A stretch of 64,000 nt of DNA from Protonemura montana (lineage: Eukaryota; Arthropoda; Insecta; Plecoptera; Nemouridae), in assembly GCA_947568835.1 (NCBI GenBank), contig OX387610.1, forward strand, positions 16,287,501 to 16,351,500, in the 5' to 3' direction. The number at the start of each line of letters is the position of its first letter. Position 1 is the stretch's first letter. Positions 21,001 to 30,394 of the stretch are shown here, piece by piece. The position numbers and the translations under genes are program-made. Under the pieces are notes generated by a model. The model was not told the origin of the DNA. It made no database searches and saw only the letters and a program-made list of their open reading frames with translations.

Positions 21001-23890
21001 CCATTTTGACCAATTCTTGTAAACGCAAATAGACCTGGCTTTGCATCGCTGGCAAGTTGTTCACATTGGTTTGTTGTGTTCACCTGCAGCTTCCGAAGGG
21101 CTACAAAGAGCCTGACCGAGCCTTGCGCACCCTGCCCCAAGTTCTGGCTGTTGGTGAGTCTAGCATCAAAGACGCCGGTCTCGGGGTTTGGGCTCGTGTC
21201 CCGTTGCCAGTGGGAGTTGTGTTTGGTCCATACGAAGGCCAGCAAACGAGTGTACAGGTCTTTGCCGGGAAGGAATCTTCTGGATACAGCTGGATCGTAA
21301 GTACAGTCTTGTGGAAGGTAGTTTTCAGAAATCTCAATTTGCCGTTTTGCAATCCAATCTTTTTCCTCTGTCCCCTGCTTGGAGCAGATCAGACGCGCTA
21401 ACAAAGTGGTTGCCGAAATGGATGCGGCTGACAGCTCCAAGGCCAACTGGATGCGCTATGTTAACTGTGCGACTATAAAACCGCAACAAAACATAATGCC
21501 GTTCCAAGTAAGTCATCCTCCAAACCTGCAGCATTGAGTTTATATGCATAGTCAGAGGACCAGGGTTAATGTTATACTTTCTGCTGAGCAAACGAGCAGG
21601 CTACACCCTTGCCACGCTTGCAGCTGTTATACTTTATTAGTAGCAGTAATCTTTATTTATTAGCAAAATTGCTATTTTTTCTCTAAGATACATAGTTAAA
21701 AGCACAACAACCTTAAAAACAACCTTAAAACTTGTTTAGGTAATAATTGTTTTCTAAATTACAAAATTATAACTCAAAACATCGCCACATATTTATTATT
21801 CGTTGAGGTTAGCATTAATAAAGATTAACTGAGTGTAAACCAGTCTCAAATGCGATTAATCTGCGAGAAATAACGAAATGAAATGTCTTAACACTCGAAA
21901 CGACGGTGACTCTATCTGGCGGCATCTTACATTTTAGTTGTAAAAGTAGTCATTTGACTGCCATTTCTCGCGAAGAAAGTTTAACATTAGCGCTATGACA
22001 CAAGCCTGCATCCAAGTTGTGCACCAGCCTGTGTAGGTGACAACGCATGCTACTAGTTCCAGGGTCGCCTCTATTACCGTACCGTGCGTGATGTGCCGGC
22101 CCACACAGAGCTGATGGTCTACTACGGTGACAGCTACGCCCGTCAGCTGGGGATCAACACCCGTGCATTCCATAGTGGGGCTGTTTCGCTTGTCCAGCGT
22201 GAGTCTTTGACTAGAAACACGCTGCTTCTTGTAATATTTTGCACTCATATTTATCGATATATTGAATGAGGACAGAATTTTACTGAATTAATCCTGGAAA
22301 ATATGAAAAAAATATCCAAACTATGATATCTAGTAGTTAGGATTAAATTGTGTTAGTGAGATTTTATCTGCAAAGATAAGAATTAGTAGGTTTGACCTTA
22401 TATTTGGTCAAAGACGCCTTCTATATCAGTTTGTTTTTCGGTTTTCCATCCCGTTGTGGCATTTTCACGGCGATCGATCGGGTTTTGCAGGTAAAATGTT
22501 GAAAATTAACAAAAAGATCTACGGAAAATGTCCGACAATTATGCATTTTTCACCATCGAATTCGTAGCGCGTAGCAACGGAATAATTTGTAGCGTAGCAA
22601 CAGAAATCTCAATTTTATTACAACCTTGAGCTCTGAATTTCCGTTGCTACGCTACGAAAAGGTTGGCAAAAAGATCTTATCTGAGGAACTGAAATTGCTG
22701 AACTGAATGTTCTGAAATTGCTGAAATCAACTCAAATTTATACATCACTCTTATCTGTCACCTAACACATGGCAGCTGCGTACACAGCGGGTGGGTCTAC
22801 TTGTTTATCTTCTATAAACTCGATCCTACTTTCTTTAACCATAGCATTTGTTTTCTTAAATACTATTTTAAACTTGATTTCTAAACGGTAAGAAAAATAT
22901 TGAAGAAAATAATTACATTCATGGACATTAGTGAAGAGAAAAGAAAAAAATATTTTATTTTTACTACGCAAGAAAAGTCCCGGTATTAAAATATTGTTTT
23001 GAGATCAGGACCCTTGAATGCATGCCGATAAAATCAGGACTGTCATCTAAACTGCTGCAAAATACTGTCCTGACTCCATGTCTCTTGCAGCGACCATCTT
23101 TCCTTGCTCTAACTGCAAGTTGGGCTTTACAAGCCCGATCCCACGCGACAGTCACGAGCGTCTGTATTGCCGGCAACGGAGTTTCAAGGAGCCCGTGAGG
23201 ACGGCGCTCACGCACTTTGAGCCGCTGCTGAAGAAGGTCCCTGCCGCTTTCGAGATCAGTTCCACGCTGAACGAGTCGGGGCCTGAGTGGAAGAAGCGGT
23301 TCAAGTGTGGGGAATGCAACTATTCTACAGACAAGAGCAGCCATTTTAAAGGACACTTGGTGACTCACACGGGACAGCGTAGCTTTGCCTGCACGTTGTG
23401 TTCTTACAAGGCGACAGAGAAGACCAGCTTGAAGCGTCATCTCATGACGCATGGGAACGACAAGCCCCACGAATGCACTGAGTGCAGTTTCCGTACATCT
23501 CAGAAGGGAAATCTTGTAACTCACATGCGGATTCACACCGGAGAGAAACCATTCCAGTGCAAGCTCTGTAGTTATGCAACAAATCGAAGAGGTGCCTTGA
23601 CTCGCCACGTGCGTAGTCGTCATACAAAGGAGCGACGTTTTGGCTGCTTGCAATGTTCTTACACTTGTGTGACAAGCGGCAATCTTACCGAACACATGCT
23701 CACCCATAGCGGGGTGAAGAAGTTGTCTTGTCCGGAATGCAGTTACAAGTGCAACCAGACTGGAGACATGAAGTTACACATGTCCGTTCACCACGGAGCT
23801 GAGAAGAGACTCGGGTGTCAGCTCTGCAAGTTCAGGTGTAACTACTCCCAGGACATGAAGAAGCACGTCGCCGCCAAGCACTCGGACTAG
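14890..23890 (+). CDS. PRDM9: PRDM9-like histone-lysine N-methyltransferase (KRAB-like, SSXRD, PR/SET, C2H2)
   Basis: Nine exons (14890-15007, 18844-19067, 19153-19244, 19536-20185, 20530-20606, 21090-21296, 21388-21507, 22063-22198, 23091-23890) sum to 2,424 nt: 807 residues plus TAG, with all splice phases agreeing. Domains: KRAB-like 8-50, SSXRD about 338-361, zinc knuckle 363-377, PR/SET 388-530, proximal finger 546-568, seven C2H2 fingers 612-805. In mammals PRDM9 methylates H3K4 and H3K36 at sites bound by its fingers and so positions meiotic crossovers. That role here is inference. The catalytic-pocket tyrosines are kept (453, 501, 517). Codon 1 is chosen because the KRAB-like box starts within eight residues; an upstream exon cannot be excluded. 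Confidence 0.88.
16250..16665 (-). mobile_element. Nested dispersed repeat, inverted copy of 35,330-35,755
   Basis: The reverse complement matches 35,343-35,750 nearly base for base over about 400 bp, including the start CTAGCAG near 16,657 and the end with GACATTGACGTTGACA-type sequence. Both copies keep an open stretch with FEICRLCHSGSLHCGNSV and a second cysteine region 50 residues on. Confidence 0.8.
16690..17190 (-). pseudogene. Decayed pogo-like transposase fragment
   Basis: Minus-strand translation gives IYNVDKTGT, then KVVARKGMKQVGAI (about 17,190-17,080). This is the first catalytic aspartate block of the pogo/DDE_1 family (NVDETG..KGKKQVG). After stops and shifts comes a PHD-like C-terminal finger, SCLLCNERC, then WLQCSACKDWSHATC (about 16,850-16,720). 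The second and third catalytic acids are not recognisable. Confidence 0.65.
17430..17575. mobile_element. Short foldback element, relative of 42,535-42,850
   Basis: The left arm (TTGCAATGCACGGGGTATTT, then TGTCTCAAAACTTGATGCCC) and right arm (TTTTTGAGACAGTTTTAGTG, then TTCATAATAATAAA) match the two arms of the palindromic tRNA-headed element, but the tRNA-like centre is deleted. Confidence 0.65.
18844..19067 (+). CDS. PRDM9: PRDM9-like exon 2: second half of the KRAB-like box and basic linker
   Basis: The acceptor TTTGCAG restores phase 1, giving G-FKISLPDFVVAWNNKAK, equivalent to the second KRAB-like exon of PRDM9. It continues into a lysine-rich linker (KGQKRKLAP) suited to nuclear import. 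The donor is GTAAGC, phase 0. Confidence 0.85.
19153..19244 (+). CDS. PRDM9: PRDM9-like exon 3: short linker
   Basis: The acceptor TATTTCAG is followed by residues 115-144 (NQRVSAAEKLRMLALSQGQV and onward) and donor GTAGGT, phase 2. No domain is recognised. The exon is supported by its splice sites and by keeping the frame between exons 2 and 4. Confidence 0.75.
19536..20185 (+). CDS. PRDM9: PRDM9-like exon 4: coiled/acidic repeats and SSXRD motif
   Basis: Residues 145-361. A helical, charge-rich start (VKLKVLLRTLEVQFEAACVE) likely forms a coiled coil. About four and a half acidic 17-residue repeats follow (203-about 283). The C-terminal RYPRRKRSEVNYEEP plus LDEDEYL is the SSXRD motif, which in SSX/PRDM9 proteins is a repression or protein-contact segment. 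The exon ends within the tyrosine codon just before the zinc knuckle, as in vertebrate PRDM9. The donor is GTAAGT. Confidence 0.85.
19708..19911 (+). repeat. Coding 51-bp tandem repeat in PRDM9-like exon 4
   Basis: Four 17-codon units of the form N-x-A-P-L-E-K-D-Q-x-x-N-H-E-D-G-R, then a partial fifth. Because 51 is divisible by three, copy-number change keeps frame. The repeats are acidic and probably disordered, and they sit between the coiled segment and SSXRD. Confidence 0.9.
20530..20606 (+). CDS. PRDM9: PRDM9-like exon 5: zinc knuckle before SET
   Basis: Residues 362-387: CDACQEEHQGMCPIHG, i.e. C-x2-C-x7-C-x2-H. This is the same spacing class as the CEMC..C..HGP knuckle that precedes SET in PRDM9. 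Acceptor TGTTTAG, donor GTGAGT, phase 0. Confidence 0.88.
21090..21296 (+). CDS. PRDM9: PRDM9-like exon 6: N-terminal PR/SET
   Basis: Residues 388-456: LPKGYK.., AGLGVWARVPLPVGVVFGPY, then SSGYSWI. The GLGVW and FGPYEG blocks bind S-adenosylmethionine in PR/SET domains. The tyrosine of GYSW (residue 453) corresponds to mammalian Y276. Acceptor ACCTGCAG, donor GTAAGT. Confidence 0.9.
21388..21507 (+). CDS. PRDM9: PRDM9-like exon 7: SET core with NWMRYVNCA
   Basis: Residues 457-496. It carries ANWMRYVNCA (N482, C483), the signature of the PRDM9 subgroup, and ends at PFQ. Acceptor GGAGCAG, donor GTAAGT, phase 0. Confidence 0.9.
21575..21960 (+). mobile_element. Intronic copy of the element that carries the CACGTG 60-bp arrays
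   Basis: It begins with CTGCTGAGCAAACGAG, the start of a 60-bp unit, then degenerates. From about 21,795 it matches 37,750-37,830 (ATTCGTTGAGGTTAGCATTA, then AGTGTAAACCAGT, then ATCTGCGAGAAA). It therefore looks like the same mobile unit with only one decayed repeat. Confidence 0.6.
22063..22198 (+). CDS. PRDM9: PRDM9-like exon 8: end of PR/SET
   Basis: Residues 497-541 contain LYYRTVRDVPAHTELMVYYG and DSYARQLGI. Tyrosines 501 and 517 correspond to mammalian Y341 and Y357. The acceptor TTCCAG at 22,062 is chosen over TAG at 22,056, because the FQ codons are already supplied by exon 7. The donor is GTGAGT, phase 1. Confidence 0.85.
22330..22800. mobile_element. Dispersed repeat in intron 8, inverted copy of 34,880-35,260
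   Basis: Matching blocks include CGTTGCTACGCTACGAAAAG, a run with TTTTCACCATCGAATTCGTA, and the terminus CACATGGCAGCTGCGTACAC. Internally it has short inverted GTAGCGTAGCAACGG motifs that could fold. It has no coding capacity. Confidence 0.75.
23091..23890 (+). CDS. PRDM9: PRDM9-like exon 9: proximal zinc finger and seven C2H2 fingers
   Basis: Residues 542-807. A proximal finger FPCSNCKLGF ends in a C2HC-like H..C. After a linker follow fingers at 612-634, 640-662, 668-690, 696-719, 725-747, 753-776 and 782-805. Contact residues (-1,3,6) read KHG, ESR, QNT, RAR, TNE, QDL, YDK, so no two fingers are alike. Most use the C-x2-CSY pattern. As in vertebrates, the array is in one terminal exon. 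Acceptor TCTTGCAG; stop TAG 23,888-23,890. Confidence 0.9.
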
Positions 23891-24034
23891 GACCATTATT
23901 CTGCTACATTTTCAAATGTTGCTGTTATTTTTAACCAAAAGATGTCCCATGCTAAACTTACATACCTTATTCTAAATAGAAAAAAACTATGTCAAAGATA
24001 CACAAATTCACGATATTATTAATTATTATTCACA

Positions 24035-24040
24035 AATAAA
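24035..24040 (+). promoter_or_regulatory. Polyadenylation signal of the PRDM9-like gene
   Basis: AATAAA lies about 145 bases after the stop codon. The equivalent hexamer is kept in the upstream duplicate at about 3,715-3,721. Confidence 0.55.
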
Positions 24041-24349
24041 TAGGGATAAATATAATGCAAGCTAGAAGTTGCATTTCTTAACAGCGATTAGAAGATTACA
24101 TTTCAGAAATATTGTAGAAGCGCAAATTGTAAGTTGGCTAATGATAGACACCTGGCATTTGACAGCTAGAATCAAAGATTGTAGACAAAAATAGTGAATA
24201 GACCAAAGGATATTTGTACCTTCGATAAAGAAGGAATTTTCTTTAGTGAAACATTCCAATCATGAATATCAAAAAGTAATTATGCAGGATAATCTTTATT
24301 TAAGTGCTGATATCAACCATTAATAAACACTGGTTATTTCTGGAAGTGA

Positions 24350-24549
24350 NNNNNNNNNNNNNNNNNNNNNNNNNNNNNNNNNNNNNNNNNNNNNNNNNNN
24401 NNNNNNNNNNNNNNNNNNNNNNNNNNNNNNNNNNNNNNNNNNNNNNNNNNNNNNNNNNNNNNNNNNNNNNNNNNNNNNNNNNNNNNNNNNNNNNNNNNNN
24501 NNNNNNNNNNNNNNNNNNNNNNNNNNNNNNNNNNNNNNNNNNNNNNNNN
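24350..24549. other. Assembly gap of 200 Ns
   Basis: A run of N whose flanks (..GGAAGTGA and TTAGACGTC..) are directly adjacent in the upstream duplicate (GGAAGTGATTAGACGTC at about 4,047-4,063). It lies in 3' flank, not in coding sequence. Confidence 0.95.
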
Positions 24550-25370
24550 TTAGACGTCACCTGCAGTTGTTTACTCCTTGTTTCCTACTTTAAGTAAGAA
24601 AGATTACAAATTCAAGTTAGGTCTGTAACTCACTTTAGAAATGTATTACAAAAGCTACTTTATTCCTAAGATTAAGCCTGACTAACATTTGTGGAAGTTT
24701 AAAGATTTTGTGAAACGGCTTCAAATAAAAAATGTATCTTCGATTTCTGATTGCATTTCATGATATTTTTGTATTTTATGATATTTTTGCCTTTTATGAG
24801 GACCCAGGCCCGGAATCAAATTCGGGAACATAATTTCTGCCTCAGGCTCGAAGCAAGCAAGTTACCAATGAGTCACGCTGCCCTGGTAATTATATCGTCT
24901 ATGTTGATTGTGTTGTACAAGTATTCTGTTTTAAACATACTCTTGGTTCACTGCTTTTCAATAATGACACCCAACCTCCCTTGCGGTTTCTCGCCATCCC
25001 TTCAATAGCATTATGTCCCAGATAAAGTTCACCGGCTCACAACATAAGGAGGTGCCAGGAATCGAACTGCAGACCTCTTGCATTGAGAGCCCCGACCATC
25101 CCACCAAACACCATGAATCTGCATACATGTTGAGGAATTTATTATCAAACATGTGATGCCACTATGAAGAACAAAAAGTAGTCTGACCAGGATTTGAATT
25201 CGGACCGTCGAAATTTGCTGGTTGAGAAGCGACCAATCAAAGCAGAGCTATCAAGACTAAGAGTGGAGTGGAAATCCAAGTCAGAGTGGAAATAACAAAA
25301 TATTGAAGATTCTTGCATTTACAATCCATTTACCATATGGAATTGTTTGAATAACCTATCAAAGTTTTGG

Positions 25371-26018
25371 GAGATCAACGAAGTTAAGCAACACTGCGCT
25401 GGGTCAGGTATTATATTTGAACTGGTCATGTGTATGATGGTCACCCATCTAATACCTGACCCAGCGCAGTATTGCCTAACTCTCATCCCTCCAACCTCTC
25501 TCCCGAACAGAACTGGTCATGTGTATGATGGTCACCCATCTAATACCTGACCCAGCGCAGTGTTGCTTAACTTTCATCCCTACAACCTCTCTCCCGAACC
25601 GAACTGGTCATGTTTATGATGGTCACCCATCCAATACCTGACCCAGCGCAGTGTTGCTTATCTTTCATCACTCCAACCTCTCTCCCGAACAGAACTGGTC
25701 ATGTGTATGATGGTCAACCATCCAATACCTGACCCAGCGCAGTGTTGCTTATCTTTCATCACTCCAACCTCTCTCCCGAACAGAACTGGTCATGTGTATG
25801 ATGGTCACCCATCCAATACCTGACCCAGCACAGTGTTGCTTAACTTTCATCCCTCCAACCTCTCTCCCGAACAGAACTGGTCATGTGTATGATGGTCACT
25901 CATCCAATACCTGACCCAGCGTAGTGTTGCTTATCTTTCAACACTCCTACCTCTCTCCCGAACAGAACTGGTTATGTGTATGATGGTCACCCATCCAATA
26001 CCTGACCCAGCGCAGTGT
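25371..26018 (-). repeat. 91-bp tandem array (5S-SINE derived), about 7 units, with an inverted first piece
   Basis: Bases 25,371-25,413 carry the 5S-like piece on the plus strand (GAAGTTAAGCAACACTGCGC). From 25,414 the same sequence continues as a minus-strand array of 91-bp units, so the left edge is a small inverted junction. Confidence 0.85.
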
Positions 26019-26019
26019 G

Positions 26020-26439
26020 ATAATAATGAAATAGCATGAAATAACAAAAAATAACTAGCAATTTGACGAACCAATATCAATCGGGAAATAAATATTTTAC
26101 TATCATCATTATTATTTTTATTATTCTAAATATAATTATTGATCATCCTTTCATGATTTTACGAGTTGCGCGGCAGAACAAGATTGGTACTGTTACCTAG
26201 CGACGGTTTTTATAAGCTTAGTTAAAGCTTGTACTTTTTGCTACTAGATGGCGTACAAACCCTGCTTTGCAGCCTTGACTTGTAGCCTTTCAGGTTTAAA
26301 CAGTTGATTGCATTGGCTTGTCGAACCAGCCATGACGACACAGACTAATTCTCTGAGATTCAGCAGCAACATTTACAACATCAATTGCCGTGCCTCGTTT
26401 TTATAATTGTTTGACATTTTATTATTGAAATATTAAATA
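26020..26439. other. Spacer with a single CTCF-like motif
   Basis: No gene is seen. CTACTAGATGGCGT at 26,241-26,254 resembles the CTCF core and the motif inside the 60-bp arrays. The rest is A/T-rich sequence of unknown origin. Confidence 0.35.
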
Positions 26440-27993
26440 GTTTTAACATTAACGTTCTGTCTCTACCTAGAACCTGCACACTGAACGGTTTAACATTAAC
26501 GTTCTGTCTCTACCTAGAACCTGCACACTCAACGGTTTAACATCAACGTTCTGTCTCTACCTAGAACCTGCACACTCAACGGTTTAACATTAACGATCTG
26601 TCTCTACCTAGAACCTGCACACTGAACGGTTTAACATTAACTTTCTGTCTCTACCTAGAACCTGCACACTCAACGGTTTAACATTAACGTTCTGTCTCTA
26701 CCTAGAACCTGCACACACAACGGTTTAACATTAACGTTCTGTCTCTACCTAGAACCTGCACACTCAACGGTTTAACATTAACGTTCTGTCTCTACCTAGA
26801 ACCTGCACACTCAACGGTTTAACATTGACGTTGTTTCTCTACCTAGAACCTGCACACTCAACGGTTTAACATTAACGTTCTGTCTCTACCTAGAACCTGC
26901 ACACTCAACGGTTTAACATCAACGTTCTGTCTCTACCTAGAACCTGCACACTCAACGGTTTAACATCAACGTTCTGTCTCTACCTAGAACCTGCACACTC
27001 AACGGCTTAACATCAACGTTCTGTCTCTACCTAGAACCAGCACACTCAACGGTTAAACATCAACGTTCTGTCTCTACCTAGAACCTGCACACTCAACGGT
27101 TTAACATTAACGTTCTGTCTCTACCTAGAACCTGCACACTCAACGGTTTAACATTAACGTTCTGTCTCTACCTAGAACCTGCACACTCAACGGTTTAACA
27201 TTAACGTTCTGTCTCTACCTAGAACCTGCACACTCAACGGTTTAACGTTAACGTTCTGTCTCTACCTAGAACCAGCACACTCAACGGTTTAACATTAACG
27301 TTCTCTCTCTACCTAGGACCTGCACACTCAACGGTTTAACATTAACGTTCTGTCTCTACCTAGAACCTGCACACTCAACGGTTTAACATTAACGTTCTGT
27401 CTCTACCTAGAACCTGCACACTCAACGGTTTAACATCAACGTTCTGTCTCTACCTAGAACCTGCACACTCAACGGTTTAACATTAACGTTCTGTCTCTAC
27501 CTAGAACCTGCACACTCAACGGTTTAACATTAACGTTCTGTCTCTACCTAGAACCTGCACACTCAACGGTTTAACATTAACTTTCTGTCTCTACCTAGAA
27601 CCTGCACACTCAACGGTTTAACATTAACGTTCTGTCTCTACCTAGAACCTGCACACTCAACGGTTTAACATTTACTTTCTGTCTCTACCTAGAACCTGCA
27701 CACTCAACGGTTTAACAGTAACGTTCTGTCTCTACCTAGAACCTGCACACACAACGGTTTAACATTAACGTTCTGTCTCTACCTAGAACCTGCACACTCA
27801 ACGGTTTAACATTAACGTTCTGTCTCTACCTAGAACCTGCACACTCAACGGTTTAACATTAAAGTTCTGTCTCTACCTAGAACCTGCACACTCAACGGTT
27901 TAACATTAAAGTTCTGTCTCTACCTAGAACCTGAACACTCAACGGTTTAACATTAACGTTCTGTCTCTACCTAGAACCTGCACACTTAATGGT
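26440..27993 (+). repeat. 47-bp minisatellite, about 33 units
   Basis: Units contain CGGTTTAACATTAACGTTCT and CTACCTAGAACCTGCACACT. Most variation is single-base (ATTAACG/ATCAACG). The array is contiguous with no unique spacers. It has no similarity to the SINE-like family. Confidence 0.95.
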
Positions 27994-28019
27994 AAAAACC
28001 ATCATAAAGAATCTCTATG

Positions 28020-28200
28020 GGGAGAAACGTGGGAAGTTAGTTGATAGATTGGCGAGACTCCGAGAGAAGTGAACCACCTTAAATTGTAGATTACATAATT
28101 GTTAGAATATTATGTGGTTCTTTTGTTATTGGAAAATTGTCAGGACTGCTCTTATCCCTGAAGAAGTAACTAGTATATGTTGCGAAACGTCGGGAAATAA
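28020..28200 (+). mobile_element. Possible end of a Penelope-like or similar element
   Basis: CCCTGAAGAAG is followed 18 bases later by GCGAAACGTCGGGAAATAA. Sequences of the form CTGAAGA..GAAACGTC are common at ends of Penelope-like elements, where they derive from hammerhead ribozyme cores (CTGATGA..GAAA). The present core differs from the active consensus. No coding region is attached. Confidence 0.3.
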
Positions 28201-30394
28201 GAAGCCCTTTACTTAGCATTCAAATCCCAGTTCAAATAGTTTTTCTTAGATTCTAATCGATTTGTCATAATCGTCTGATCTTTTTATCATCCAAAATGTA
28301 GATCAATTTAAGATGCTGTATTAACATAGATGTAAGATGGGAATGTACCAGTTTAATGATCCAAACGTTCACATATACTTTCAATACGAGAACCACTCAC
28401 AAAAGTCACCCACTGCCCATAACAGCGGGCAATTTGACACACCATGCAGCACCCAACATGAACATGATATGTAAACACAGCAAGCAATTACAAGATGTCA
28501 TCTCAGAGGGAATGCATTGAACGAGATCGACATCAAAGCTAGCATCAAGCCTTGTGGTTCACAAGCTTCCCCCTCCTGCAGCGTGGTGGTCGCCCCCCCT
28601 CTCCCCCCCCCTTGAGAGGCACGCGCCGAGCTAGACTGGAGCCAGACGCTGCTCAGTCTTCAGTCGCACGGTGAGCCGCTCACTGAGCGGTCGAACGCTC
28701 GAGCTAGGTATGACGCAGTCTATCCCGCGTGGTGTACACCGCGTAACGGTCGTTCGTTTAGAACTAGGTGGAGGGAAACATTGACCATTTCTCGGCTGCA
28801 GGCCATTCTTGCGAGGAAAGGTAGGTTACCCTTCGTGTGTTCGTGTGTTTGTGTGTATTTGTGTGTGTGTGTGTGTGGGACAAAACCATGAAGCCTTGTT
28901 GACACAAGTCACGTGTTCTGGACACACTGCAGTTTGTTGACAGCAAAAACATCAACAAAGTACGTATTATATGCTAGCTGTCGTTATGGCAACGGAAATG
29001 TGTTTGAAAAATAAGCTGACAGACGGGAAGATTTTTAAACAGCCGTTAAAGTGTCAAATATTTGCGAAATGGCAAGTGAACGGTTTGAAATAAGCAGTGT
29101 ATTTTGTTTTTAAACTGCGTGTAATGTAAGTTTAGATCTACTGCATGAGCTAGCGTGAGCCGGCCGTGAGTGGGCGGGGGAGGTTTCCACACTTGTGTGA
29201 GAGTTATTTTTAAAACGGCAGCTCGAAGAAGAGATCTGAGTTTTAGAATTGTTCAACAGAAATCTAGTTTAGTTGGTCGGAATGGGGAAGATAGCTAATT
29301 GGAAGAGCGCAGCTGAAGGCGAGTGGTCTGGCATGTTGACCACGAGCTGGCTAGGTCAGTGACAAAACCAGGAACGGTCAAAATATTCAAAATCTGTGTC
29401 GAAAGATTGCACTGCAAATTCAAATCTAAACAAATGTTGTTCTAAAATTGTGTTTAAAGTTGTAATTTGTTTAAATTAGTTTGATAGTTGAGTAAAAGAG
29501 GCGTTTTGTAATGCGTTTTGTGGTGCTTGTGCGATCAACTATTTGAGACGCCGAGGGAAATATAAAATGCATTTATGGGTGAACTGAACAGAATTTAGAA
29601 ACGAATCGAACCTGAGCAGCACGGTTTTTGTGTCAGCAACGTCAGTGATTAATTACAAGTTTGTAGCTCAAGTCATTTCGTGGTAAACTGTGATTTAGCT
29701 CAAAACAAAACCTTCATCTTCGACCAGTTGCATAAAGAATATTGTCTGGAATCGATTGAATCTTCCAGATTCATAGGATAATACCTTCAACTCAACACCA
29801 ACACACGGCGGCTGTTTACTTTAAATGATGGCAAAATATATTATTTTGAAATCGAATGAGAGGATTATTGGCGATATTGGATTGAAGCAAATCTCTAGAA
29901 GCTAACATAAAATCAGGGAATAAAGGAGCGGATGTACGTTGTGGTATTACATAGCACGGTGTCGACCACAAAGAAATCATATATATGATCATCGATAAAC
30001 AGCAGCTTCTGCTTGTTGTAGAATCGATGACTGATGGGACATAATGAAGTTTGCTAGGAATTTGTTTCGCTTTACATCGCTTTTAACTGAAACTAAATCA
30101 GAGAACGGTCACTTTCTAAGTCGAGGAAGCTGCTTTATTTAAAGTGCAAAGCGTGAACCGTTGACCCTTCACAACAGAATCAAACTAAAACTGTCAACTC
30201 TGGTTTCACTCAACTATGCTATGGTTATATTATATGAGGGTCTTTCAAAAAATTTACTGTTTGTTACACTTGATAACTCCAGTCGCGCGAAGCGAAAACA
30301 AAAATGCAACAAGATTTCAATATTTTAAATGTAGTTAACTTCGATATGGAATCGCGTGAAAATATTGATGTGGGGTCAAGTCATTAACGTGAAT
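28200..30394. other. Non-repetitive region, partly G/C-rich, no gene assigned
   Basis: 28,550-28,760 is relatively G/C-rich, with C-runs and a good donor-like CACG/GTGAGC at about 28,668. A second donor-like AAAG/GTAGGT lies at about 28,819, and (GT)n at about 28,835-28,877. This could be a 5' UTR or promoter of a gene extending further, but no coding frame supports it. Confidence 0.3.

Larger units (their letters stand above)
23761..25410 (+). repeat. Duplicated segment: end of exon 9 and 3' flank (downstream copy)
   Basis: Collinear with 2,623-4,930 as described for the upstream copy. The homology stops on both sides in a 5S-like fragment (GATCAACGAAGTTAAGCAAC), suggesting the repeat was involved in the duplication breakpoint or marks its edge. 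Confidence 0.85.

Noticed and set aside
22964..23707. 247-codon antisense frame opposite the zinc-finger exon
   Set aside because: Shadow of exon 9. The plus strand has clear C2H2 fingers and the antisense product has no domain.
26440..27993. CRISPR array
   Set aside because: Eukaryotic context, contiguous 47-bp units and no unique spacers.
28550..28960. First exon or CpG-type promoter of an unknown gene
   Set aside because: Donor-like sites and G/C-rich sequence are present, but there is no coding frame or core promoter element to support a call.
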